Notes under the pieces: model-generated
The model's database searches: none
What the model was told of the DNA's origin: nothing
The model's input: the letters and a program-made list of their open reading frames with translations, nothing else
Position numbers and translations under genes: made by a program
Shown: positions 22,673 to 33,160 of the stretch, one piece after another
Position numbering within the stretch: the first letter of the stretch is position 1
Layout: each line of letters opens with the position of its first letter
Assembly: GCA_934047225.1 (NCBI GenBank)
Contig: OW203986.1
Coordinates: forward strand, 28,089,221-28,153,220
Direction of reading: 5' to 3'
From: Ypsolopha sequella
Lineage: Eukaryota; Arthropoda; Insecta; Lepidoptera; Ypsolophidae
DNA length: 64,000 bases

Positions 22673-23226
22673 GAAAATTGATTTGCTTTTTATATCTGAA
22701 AAACTTTTATTTGTCCGCGCAAAACTTTAATAATTTGCCTGGATCGGACCCACGCGGACATGTATATGTGGTGATATGTAACTGTATTAATATGTATATG
22801 TAGTATATGTACATATATGTCCATTACCAATATTCTAGTGCCGATCTTTCGAAGCCGTTTTACCTACATATGTACGAGTATATATGTACGTATTTATAGT
22901 TTCACGCTTCACATTTACTTGTTGATTCGTCGTTCAAAACGCTGGAGTAAACGAACCGTGCTGTCCCTAGTTTGCCAGAGCTTTGTGAACGCATCCAACG
23001 AAAAACATTTCACGGGCTTGACAACCATATGTTGTTCGAAAAATATGTGCGAAACAGCATCGTATCAATCTGTGAAAGGTTGATGTGTAGGTGAATAACA
23101 CTGAAACGTGATTGTGATTGTTATCTCGTAGGCTCATGCCCAGTATCTGAATTGAAAAAATCTCTAAGGGTATGGATGACCCGAGGTTGAGCACCTCGTT
23201 TTGCATCAAGTAGAACTGAACTCTAT

Positions 23227-23365
23227 CGGTGTTACTACAAAACAGTGTTTAACTTTAGACAGTGTTTAAATCTGTCGTTGTCACCTTTTTTTTCATATTG
23301 TAAAAGAGTGACAGCAACAGATTTAAACACTGTCTAAAGTTAAACACAGTTTTGTGGTAAGACCG
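23227..23365. mobile_element. Palindromic MITE, family Z copy 1
   Basis: CGGTGTTACTACAAAAC at the left and GTTTTGTGGTAAGACCG at the right, with long paired inner arms AACTTTAGACAGTGTTTAAA and TTTAAACACTGTCTAAAGTT. The loop is about 35 bp. A second copy lies at 29.0 kb. Confidence 0.75.
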
Positions 23366-23440
23366 TATGACGTTTTATTATTGTTTAAAATAGCGAGCTC
23401 TGAGCCGTGGCTGATATGACAACTCAAATATCGCGTTCGG

Positions 23441-23823
23441 TTCCGTAGTACCTAGAAGGTATAAAAGGATCCTTTATGGTGAGACTCCGTTGTCCATCCG
23501 TCCGCTCGTCCATATGTCACAGCCTCATAACTTTACCACCGTTAAAGATAAAGACTTCAAATTTAGCATAAAAATAGCATTATTTGCCCACATAACACGG
23601 GGTAAAAAAAGTTCCCCCCCCCCCTTATCTCCAAAACTGTTGGACCGAAAAATATGTAAAAAATCGTGGTAATAAATAACGTGGTAAAATATGTCTTTGT
23701 AAACATTACAGGAAGAATAGAGCGGTAGAGAATATCACGAAAAAAAAAAATTACAAAATTAAATTTTTCATCTACTACATGGAACCCTAGGTACGTGAGT
23801 CTGACTCGCACATGACCGGTATT
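23441..23823 (+). mobile_element. GGGTTCCGTACC repeat, second subfamily
   Basis: GGTTCCGTAGTACCTAGAAG, GGTGAGACTCCGTTGTCC and CATATGTCACAGCCTCATAA, ending TGGAACCCTAGGTACGTGAG plus TCTGACTCGCAC. It contains an 11-C tract at about 23617. Confidence 0.65.
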
Positions 23824-25302
23824 TATTAAATAACTCTGCTTCTGGTTATAATTAAAACACGATTTGTTCAAATTAGCTAATTATCATTCAAACTAATTTT
23901 ATAAAGAAACAACCAACTAAATCCTGAAATCAATACTCGAGAGAAAATTAATATAAAATCTAAAATTAGTAAAATGGAGGTTTAGAAAAGTTATTTTTAG
24001 TAAATATATGAATTAATTGACGTTCAAACTTACTGAAATAGCATTAGGAGAACATAAGATTACTTGTTTAATTACTGCGAGTTTCCTGATTATTGCAACA
24101 GAATCATCCAAAGTCTGTCATTTCATTTCTATTTGCCTCATCTTTCCTTGAGGCTTCTCCCAACGCCAACGACCTTGAACTGAGTAACTTTATAACCATT
24201 TTGTACGGTAACTATAGCATTATTTAATAGAAGAAAAATACGTAGTAATCTACATGATACAAATAATGATGTGGTTTTTTCTGAATTTTATTTTAATATA
24301 CAGAAGTGAAGCAAGAAAATTCCAATACCCTTATTTCTCGATTTTTCGTCCACTTGTAACTATTGTTACTGCTACAGTTTTTTATTGAAACAGTATATAA
24401 ATTTATAAACTTCTAGACATAATAATATAAAACGATATGGTTTTCTTAGTTCTTGGAAATTCATTTTATTTTAAATAAAATAAACTAAAAACACACTATT
24501 TTCGCACTTGTCAGCCGCAGCGACTGGCGTAACAGCTATGTTGCAGTGCGAGCTGATAAAAACTTGATTTTAATATGGTTTTGTTCGAAATTTCAACCAC
24601 AACGAATGGAGTTGCTAATTTTTTCTACGGAGCCACCTTAAGCGATAATAAAGCCAGAACGGAGCCAATCACAGCACTGCATTTCGCACTTATGGCCCCG
24701 TGTAACTTGAAACCCTCAAATGTGAAATTTGGAGTATAAATTGCACAGGAAAGGCTCTGGTTAGCCAGTTTCCCTTGGGTTGCGATGGTACCTATAAACT
24801 TGCTGATTCATCACAAATTGGAAGGAGTGGATGACTGATAACCGAGCACCTACGTGGTCAATCTACAAACCAAGGATATATTTTTAGTGTTCCAGTGAAG
24901 TGGATCAACCAATGCAGAGAGTAATTCGAAGGTTTGGCTGTATTCGATAAACCGCCATATAAAATCTCAGTGTATGCCTACAGTTAAGTGGCTCTCGGGG
25001 GACCATATCATATCGATAACTTAGATAAGGGATGTCACGGTTTACGTAACTGTTTATGGTTTGTTACGTGAGTGATGTATCATGATGTTAATGTCGATAT
25101 TCGCATATCGGCTACTTGCTTTCTGTCAGGGATATTGTTATGGATTGCGAAAGCTTTGACTGATTAGCTGTCTATTTTCTGTTAAGAGATTACCCGATTG
25201 TTGTTATGGGGGTACGTTTACAATTATGTAAAACTATTCTTAAATACATAATATTCTTACTTATTAAGCATTTACGAAGGTTTACTTATTTTATAGAATT
25301 AC
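23824..25302. other. No gene seen
   Basis: AT-rich with a few GC-richer patches. No domain-bearing frame, tRNA or recognisable repeat. Confidence 0.3.
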
Positions 25303-25594
25303 CTTAAGGTTAAACGTCAGTCGCTTAGCGCAAAGTGCATAACTTAACATTGTTTTTCTTGTTTAGAAATTTATAATTGAAAAGCATTTTGGTCTGTGGC
25401 ATGTGACGTCAATAGTTCAGTATTAGTGAGGTTTATAAAGCAAAAGTTTGAAATTGTATGCCCGATTAGTCATGATCTTTTCAAAACCATCATAAAATGC
25501 TGTTTTAACATTGTTTAGTCAAAACACAAAGTTTAGTAGAAAAACAAAGTTAAGTTATGCATTTTGCGCTAAGCTACTGGCGTTTAACCTTAAG
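25303..25594. mobile_element. Foldback MITE-like element, family A copy 2
   Basis: 292 bp between CTTAAGGTTAAACGTCAGTC and its inverted partner GGCGTTTAACCTTAAG. The shared inner words GCATAACTTAAC, TTCAGTATTAGTGAGGTTTA and TTAGTCATGATC match copies 1 and 3. The termini are best preserved here. Confidence 0.75.
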
Positions 25595-26838
25595 CGAAGA
25601 AGCGGCATCGGATGCTCAATAATTTTAGCTAAAATACGAGTAACAGGGTATATTAGCCATTTTCTTAATTTAATTGCAAATGGTTCCAAATTGCCGCTTT
25701 AACCCTTCCTGAACATTACGATAAGCAGTTTTTTTTTCTTCTAGAAAAATGAGTTCAAGGAGTTCATTGTACGGAAACAAATAAAACAGCTAATTCTTTT
25801 ACCCAGTTTCGGCTAGGGACGTTTTTTTACGCTTAATTGCTGTAATAAAGTTGGTCTCCACTCTTTCATCAAGTGTTTTAATTGTAAGGTTGACTTTACG
25901 GTTTGAGTTAGCGCTTATTAATGGGTTTAATGTCTTCGCCTTAAGTATTAAGACGCAGGTTCATAGTAGGTACTAAATTTTTATCGCATTCTTTCGCAGT
26001 TAATGGAAAATTTTATTATACGCCAAAGAGGGTTGTACAAAAGTTATTTAAAATATTCGCAACACGTTTTTTTTAATACCAAAAGTAGACTCTTTTATGT
26101 TTGTGCTTGTTTATTAAAGTTGTCTGAGCACGCTATGAATTTTTCGCTTGTAAATGTTGCATTTTAACTACTCTAGAAATTCATGCGGTCATTAAACAAA
26201 ACCCATCTGCTTAACGCTAACACAAAAGCAGGAATCTCTTCACAAGCTCTCCGCTGACCTATTTTGCGTGACAAAGGCGAAAAAAACCCTTTACTAAAGC
26301 TCTTCCTAAACATGTCTCCTGACTGCGGCACTGCAAGCTAATATATTGGGGCGCAGCATCACGGGTCAAGGGCTCTCAAGACCTCAAGGACTGTGGCGTA
26401 CACTGTGCGGACTTTACATATTTTAAAATATTCCGCAAAGCGAGTGGGCGACACTTCAAAGAGTTGACGTGTCTAGGTTACCCAATATTTTTGACTTGGA
26501 AATTAACGCTTGAGATTACATTTTTTCACCTTTAATTTAGATTTATTTTAAAACTAACTTTGTCTGTTTTAGTCGTTGCTACATAACTATATAATTTTCG
26601 CCCTCGGCTGATTCTTAACTGACTTGTTTCGCTAAAATATTTACTGCAATGCTCAGCTCCCTTTAGTCATAGCGTAATTGTATACGTATCCTTCAACCTA
26701 TGAATAAAAATCTATAAGTAGGTACCCGTAACAACAAAACCTTATAAAAAATCGATAGCTACAACAAAATCGCATTCAAATGCGTCTAGTGATTTTCAAG
26801 TTATAAGCGATGAAATTCAGACTAAAATACACATTCAG
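25595..26838. other. No gene seen
   Basis: Unassigned AT-rich sequence. Confidence 0.3.
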
Positions 26839-27288
26839 TCTAAAATTTATCACTACCTAGCTTCTATAAGTCCTCTAAATTGATCACTGCCGAGCTTCTA
26901 TAAGTCCTCTAAATTGATCACTGCCGAGCTTCTATAAGTCCTCTAAATTGATCACTGCCGAGCTTCTATAAGTCCTCTAAATTGATCACTGCCTAGCTTC
27001 TATTAGTCCTCTAAATTGATCACTGTCTAGCTTCTATAAGTCCTCTAAATTGATCACTGCCGAGCTTCTATAAGTCCTCTAAATTGATCACTGCCTAGCT
27101 TCTATAAGTCCTCTAAATTGATCACTGCCTAGTTTCTATTAGTCCTCTAAATTGATCACTGCCTAGCTTCTATAAGTCCTCTAAATTGATCACTGCCGAG
27201 CTTCTATAAGTCCTCTAAATTGATCACTGCCTAGCTTCTATTAGTCCTCTAAATTGATCACTGCCTAGCTTCTATAAGTCCTCTAAAT
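26839..27288. repeat. 34-bp satellite array, about 13 units
   Basis: The unit is TCTAAATTGATCACTGCCGA followed by GCTTCTATAAGTCC. Units differ mainly at CCGAGC/CCTAGC/TCTAGC and ATAAG/ATTAG, and these variants are interspersed. TGATCA is palindromic in every unit. Stops occur in the frames I checked; non-coding. Confidence 0.9.
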
Positions 27289-27349
27289 CTTCCTCAAAAA
27301 ACCCTAATTAAAAGTGAACATACATGCAGATAGACGGATGTTTTATTTT

Positions 27350-27390
27350 ATACCAGCTTTTGCCCGCGGCTTCGCTCGCGAGGAAGTGTC
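27350..27390 (-). mobile_element. Helitron-like 3' end fragment
   Basis: Minus strand reads GCGAGCGAAGCCGCGGGCAA then AAGCTGGTATAA. The hairpin is right, but the CTAG terminus is mutated to CTGG. It is a probable degenerate Helitron end; the remaining extent to the right is not defined. Confidence 0.5.
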
Positions 27391-28032
27391 TTTCAATCAA
27401 TATACTATTAGAGATAGTTTTCGGTTCAACGGTTATTTTAGCAATATGAAGAAAACCACATACATATAAGTTCTGCGGTTTTCGTGTTAAAACGGACAAA
27501 AGTTCTAAAAATGACTATTCCTTTTAAAATTACGCAAAAATATTAGTTTATGTACAAACACGAATTTTTAAGTAATTAACAATTTTAAACTACTTTATTA
27601 TTAGCATATATGTACAGAATTATAAAGTAAAAGTGTTAAACAAAGTGGTAGTGCAACAATGAAAACACTTAACAGTCAATTAAACAAATGGGTCAATGAA
27701 GTCAGGAAACATTCGAATGTAAAATGACGATTTTACTACTATTGTTTCTTGCAATAAAAATTAACGTCCATACATAACAGTTGTGCCCAATGGTGCGGAA
27801 ATGTAGCCTGATATATTAAGGCAAAGCGTCACGGGACAGACGAGGTCAAGGGCTCTCGGTCGTGATATACGGGGCCGTGCATTTGTGGACTTTGGATTTA
27901 TGTTTCGTGCATTTCTCGGAGCTGCACTTTAAACAGACAACAAACCAGTACCACAGGATTAACTCTTATCCTTCAAGTAGGTTTATACAGCCGATTTAAT
28001 TGTTTATGTGGTTGCCATATAAGAAAACGTTT
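27391..28032. other. No gene seen
   Basis: AT-rich. The words ATATATTGGGGCGCAGCATCACGGG (26.3 kb) and ATATATTAAGGCAAAGCGTCACGGG (27.8 kb), both followed by GGTCAAGGGCTCTC, point to another small dispersed repeat pair. Confidence 0.35.
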
Positions 28033-28300
28033 GTAGGTGGAGAAGCTGACCCCGGGTTGACGGAGAGTAAGAGGACAGCCCTCAAACAGGCACAGCTAGA
28101 TAGAAATCCGTGCTCAACCCCATGCCTGGGACCGATTGATGGCGGTATATCCATCTTCAATTGCCGGCCTTTATATTAAACAGACGGTGACCGGCAGCGA
28201 CGTCACTGGTGCGAGGATTTCGGCACCGCGCTCACCAACCCGCCTGTCCAGCGTGTGCGGGTATGCGAATTTCTTCCAGGAGAACCGGCGAGAGTGGCGA
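28033..28300 (+). mobile_element. Family R repeat, partial copy
   Basis: GGAGAGTAAGAGGACAGC, CCATGCCTGGGACCGA, ATGGCGGTATATCCATC and GCGCTCACCAACCCGCCTGT match the 36.6-kb copy in the same order. The terminal GGATGG part is absent. Short frames over it (28136-28473) are repeat translation, not a gene. Confidence 0.6.
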
Positions 28301-28647
28301 AATCGCGCTTGTTTTTTCTTTGTTTTCAGCGGCCGGTAATAAATAACGCAAGCCCGGAAGTAACTAATTGTTCGGACGCCCTACTGTTCCGACCACCAAT
28401 ACCTTCTGCATCGATGTCATCCCGAGCCCTGCGAGCCGCGGCCCGCAGTGTGAGGCGTAACGTCGTCGCGTAAACGTCTTCACTCGGCCAGAATGATTTA
28501 GAAGTCTAAATCTGCTGAAACTGGTCGGCTTTCCCGATCATAACACGTATTGAGGTGAGCCGTTTTATATAAATCGTGAATTATCCTCAAGTCTCATTTA
28601 CTTCTATAACGTTGAAAACTACAATATAACTTAAATTATGAGTGACC

Positions 28648-28745
28648 ATCATATCCATCCATCAGCCCGTTTTCGTCCACTGCTGGACATAGGCCTCCCC
28701 CATATTACGCCACTCTTGGCGGTCCTCAGTCATCCTCATCCTGCC
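28648..28745 (-). mobile_element. LINE-like 3' end with GGATGG tail
   Basis: Plus strand ATCCATCCATCAGCCCGTTT, CGTCCACTGCTGGACATAGG. On the minus strand this is the CCAGCAGTGGACGAA ... GGATGGAT end of an RTE-like element; only about 100 bp remain. Confidence 0.6.
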
Positions 28746-29001
28746 GCCACCCGCAACCGTGGGATTCGATCAGATCGTTCAGATGGTTCAGATCGTCAGT
28801 CCATCATAACGAAATAAATATTACAGCTAAGGCTCACTTTGATTTTTATAAGAAAACCTCTATTAGAGTTTTTTTGCTACAAATTGAGCACATAAAAAAA
28901 AAAGTTAAGATTACCACAACAGGAATAGTGATTTTTAGCGTACGTTTTAAAAGGCATAAAACGAAAATAAGTATCTCCGTATTATCAGCAGAATATATAA
29001 T

Positions 29002-29150
29002 GTGTTACTACAAAAAGGTGTTTAAACGATGTTTAACTTTAGACAGTGTTTAAATCTGTTGCTGTCACTTTTTTACAATATGAAAGAAAAGGGGACTACA
29101 ACAGATTTAAACACTGTCTAAAGTTTAACACCGTTTTGTAGTAACACCGA
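29002..29150. mobile_element. Palindromic MITE, family Z copy 2
   Basis: Same arms as the copy at 23.2 kb (TTTAGACAGTGTTTAAATCT and complement), terminating in GTGTTACTACAAAA and TTTTGTAGTAACACC. The inner loop differs. Confidence 0.75.
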
Positions 29151-29980
29151 TAGTTTTTAACTTTTAATAATATGTATGTTATGTGTCTGTGGTTTGTAAG
29201 AAGACTTTATTACTTCTTATTACGAGTACGAATATTAATGTTACGAAGTAGAAAAATGTTTCTTCGTAGAAATGGTTTCATATTTCTTGATATCAGAATA
29301 TCTGAATTATTTGCGTAGGTCTGTAGGAAGGATCGTAACATGAATATCATGTTTTCTGAGTATTATTCTCTTTCTAGATAATATCTGTATACAGGGTGTT
29401 AAGATGAAGTTGCAGGAGCCGGAAACTGGCGATAGAACTCGTCCATACCAAAAAAAAACGTTTCAAGAAAAAAAAAAAAACGTTTGTTTTATACATTTTG
29501 TTCGGGTAGTTATGTAACTTTTCTAAGGAATTCGATTATGGATTCGAGGGTTGGTTTCACAGTAAAAGTTGTTAGTATGGATGAGTACTATCACTAGTTT
29601 CCGGTTTGATCTTAACACGCAGTATATAAAATAAATACCCTGACTGACTATGGTTTAATTTAAGATACGTTGTACTTTGCTCGATCGAAAAAAAAAACCG
29701 AAACTTTGTCCACTTTTCACGTTTTTTTCGTTCTCTATAAAATTTACATAACCAAATCATGAAAATTGTATATAAAAAAAAGTACTTTTCTTAGTACTTT
29801 CACGGTTACTTTATAAAAAAATCCACAGTAAAAAGTACAAAGCGTGTTTTTGAGAGCTTGCGATTTTTCAGCTGTCGTAACAGCAGCAAAAAGCGTGCTA
29901 TTTAAAAAAATAATGAAATGTCATAGAATTCAGTTCTACTTGACGCAAAATGGGGTGTTCAACGGCAGGGATAAGGGGCT
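29151..29980. other. No gene seen
   Basis: AT-rich, several A-runs near 29450-29480. Unassigned. Confidence 0.3.
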
Positions 29981-30343
29981 CTTAAGTTTAAACGTCAGTC
30001 CCTTAGCACAAAGTGCATAACTTAACTTTGTATTTCTTGTTTAGAAGCTAAAAATTGAAAAAAAAAATGTTTTGTGGCAGTTAACACCAATAGTTCAGTA
30101 TTAATGAGGTTTATAAAGCATGAGTTTGAAATTTAATGCACAATTAGTCATGACCTGGTCCAAACCAGGTTAAAACAGCATTTGAAGTTGGTTTAGACCA
30201 GATCATGATCAGACAACCTCAATCATACTAAACTATTGGTGTTAACTGTTACATACCGAAATGTTTTTAAATTTTTACTTCTAAACAAGAAATACAAAGT
30301 TTGTTATGCACTTTTTGCTAAACGACTGACGTTTAACCTTAAG
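29981..30343. mobile_element. Foldback MITE-like element, family A copy 3
   Basis: 363 bp. The left end CTTAAGTTTAAACGTCAGTC pairs with the right end GACTGACGTTTAACCTTAAG, and the pairing continues inward through TTCTTGTTTAGAAG/CTTCTAAACAAGAA and CCAATAGTT/AACTATTGG. It lies about 40 bp before the 68-bp satellite. Confidence 0.75.
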
Positions 30344-30381
30344 GCCTCCAAATAAACGCATATTTCTGTACTACATCCGCG

Positions 30382-32478
30382 CAACATACACTATTACGGC
30401 GTAGCTAAGTCTACGGTGTGCATGTGCAGCTACGCCAACAAGCTCTATGCAACATACACTATTACGGCGTAGCTAAGTCTACGGTGTGCATGTGCAGCTA
30501 CGCCAACAAGCTCTATGCAACATACACTATTACGGCGTAGCTAAGTCTACGGTGTGCATGTGCAGCTACGCCAACAAGCTCAAATTCAAATTCAAATTCA
30601 AATTGCTCTGTGCAACATACACTATTACGGCGTAGCTAAGTCTACGGTGTGCATGTGCAGCTACGTCAACAAGCTCTACGCAACATACACTATTACGGCG
30701 TAGCTAAGTCTACGGTGTGCATGTGCAGCTACGTCTACAAGCTCTACGCATCATACACTATTACGGCGTAGCTAAGTCTACGGTGTGCATGTGCAGCTAC
30801 GCCAACAAGCTCTATGCAACATACACTATTACGGCGTAGCTAAGTCTACGGTGTGCATGTGCAGCTACGCCAACAAGCTCTATGCAACATACACTATTAC
30901 GGCGTAGCTAAGTCTACGGTGTGCATGTGCAGCTACGCCAACAAGCTCAAATTCAAATTCAAATTCAAATTGCTCTGTGCAACATACACTATTACGGCGT
31001 AGCTAAGTCTACGGTGTGCATGTGCAGCTACGTCAACAAGCTCTACGCAACATACACTATTACGGCGTAGCTAAGTCTACGGTGTGCATGTGCAGCTACG
31101 TCAACAAGCTCTACGCATCATACACTATTACGGCGTAGCTAAGTCTACGGTGTGCATGTGCAGCTACGTCAACAAGTTCTACGCATCATACACTATTACG
31201 GCGTAGCTAAGTCTACGGTGTGCATGTGCAGCTACGTCAACAAGCTCTACGCATCATACACTATTACGGCGTAGCTAAGTCTACGGTGTGCATGTGCAGC
31301 TACGTCTACAAGCTCTACGCAACATACACTATAACAGCGTAGCTACGTCTACGGTGTGCATGTGCAGCTACGTCTACAAGCTCTACGCAACATACACTAT
31401 AACAGCGTAGCTACGTCTACGGTGTGCATGTGCAGCTACGTCTACAAGCTCTACGCAACATACACTATTTCGCCGTAGCTAAGTCTACGGTGTGCATGTG
31501 CAGCTACGTCTACAAGCTCTACGCAACATACACTATTACGGCGTAGCTATGTCTACGGTGTGCATGTGCAGCTACGTCTACAAGCTCTACGCAACATACA
31601 CTATTACGGCGTAGCTATGTCTAGGGTGTGCATGTGCAGCTACGTCTACAAGCTCTACGCAACATACACTATAACAGCGTAGCTACGTCTACGGTGTGCA
31701 TGTGCAGCTACGTCTACAAGCTCTACGCAACATACACTATTTCGGCGTAGCTAAGTCTACGGTGTGCATGTGCAGCTACGTCTACAAGCTCTACGCAACA
31801 TACACTATAACAGCGTAGCTACGTCTACGGTGTGCATGTGCAGCTACGTCTACAAGCTCTACGCAACATACACTATTTCGGCGTAGCTAAGTCTACGGTG
31901 TGCATGTGCAGCTACGTCTACAAGCTCTACGCAACATACACTATTTCGGCGTAGCTAAGTCTACGGTGTGCATGTGCAGCTACGTCTACAAGCTCTACGC
32001 AACATACACTATTACGGCGTAGCTAAGTCTACGGTGTGCATGTGCAGCTACGTCAACAAGCTCTACGCAACATACACTATTACGGCGTAGCTAAGTCTAC
32101 GGTGTGCATGTGCAGCTACGTCAACAAGCTCTACGCATCATACACTATTACGGCGTAGCTAAGTCTACGGTGTGCATGTGCAGCTACGTCAACAAGCTCT
32201 ACGCATCATACACTATTACGGCGTAGCTAAGTCTACGGTGTGCATGTGCAGCTACGTCAACAAGCTCTACGCATCATACACTATTATGGCGTAGCTAAGT
32301 CTACGGTGTGCATGTGCAGCTACGTCTACAAGCTCTACGCAACATACACTATTACGGCGTAGCTATGTCTACGGTGGGCATGTGCAGCTACGTCTACGAG
32401 CTCTACGCAACATACACTATAACAGCGTAGCTACGTCTACGGTGTGCATGTGCAGCTACGTCTACAAGCTCTACGCAA
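30382..32478. repeat. 68-bp satellite array, about 30 units
   Basis: The unit runs CAACATACACTATTACGGCG, TAGCTAAGTCTACGGTGTGC, ATGTGCAGCTACGCCAACAA, GCTCTATG. GGCGTAGCT and AGCTACGCC inside each unit form a stem of 9 bp. The first part carries GCCAACAAGCTCTATG units and two (AAATTC)n interruptions at 30580-30605 and 30947-30973, spaced 367 bp (five units plus the insert), so there is a higher-order period. The second part carries GTCTACAAGCTCTACG units with ATAACAGC and ATTTCGGC variants in alternating patterns. Non-coding. Confidence 0.92.
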
Positions 32479-32618
32479 AGCCGTTACGACTACGTGGTTT
32501 CGCTACGAACTAGGTATTACCCGAGTCAAAAGACCTTGGGATTCCAAATGTCTATCCGCTTTGGCTGCATTGTCAGCATAGACCAAATACACACCTGACA
32601 TATTTACGTTTTGACAAT

Positions 32619-32776
32619 GGTGTCGATTCGGTGTAGCACATCTTAACTTATTTGACAGGACTAAACTTAATTTAAGTGTTCTGTCCTTGTCTTTCCGATA
32701 AAGAAACAAAAAGACAGGACGCTTAAAATAAGGTTAGTCTTGTCAAATAAGTTAAGTCGTGTTACGCCGAATCGAC
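32619..32776. mobile_element. MITE, family W copy 1
   Basis: Ends GGTGTCGATTCGGTGTAGCA and inverted TGTTACGCCGAATCGAC; inner arms TTAACTTATTTGACAGGACT/AGTCTTGTCAAATAAGTTAA. About 158 bp, with a short AT-rich loop. A partner lies at 36.3 kb. Confidence 0.75.
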
Positions 32777-32994
32777 TAAAATAAACACATTGACTGATAT
32801 TATTTTTATGCTATCTGCATTTCCATGTGCGAATATACACGGAGATAGTGTGTAAGTTAGAAGTGGATTGAACGGTCGCTTTTTCTATTCCCAAGGTGTT
32901 TTTATTATTCTGGTATACCGGGTGTAACTAGATAGGCATTGATGAAAACATATACCTGAACAGCTTTCGCAAACAATAGTATTTTTGCAACTGT

Positions 32995-33160
32995 ATCATA
33001 ATTTAAGACATTTGCCACGAGCCTGGAAGAGATCGCTTTAAGCGATAAGGCCGCCTGTTTGTGCCTACATAATAAGTTAGTTAAAAATTAAGTATTTATA
33101 TTTCTGTTCCTTTTTTTTACGGTGTACAAATAAATAATGTATTGTATTGTATTGTCCTAA
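32995..33160 (+). mobile_element. LINE 3' end fragment
   Basis: GAGATCGCTTTAAGCGATAA, GGCCGCCTGTTTGTG and the terminal TGTATTGTATTGTATTG are the usual 3' end of a CR1-group LINE family in Lepidoptera (recognised from memory). Only the 3' untranslated tail is present. Confidence 0.6.

Noticed and set aside
28136..28473. Overlapping GC-rich frames as a short gene
   Set aside because: The first part is family R repeat sequence also found at 36.6 and 7.3 kb; the rest shows no domain.
30382..32478. Tandem repeats as a CRISPR array
   Set aside because: Units are contiguous with no unique spacers, and the context is eukaryotic transposon DNA.
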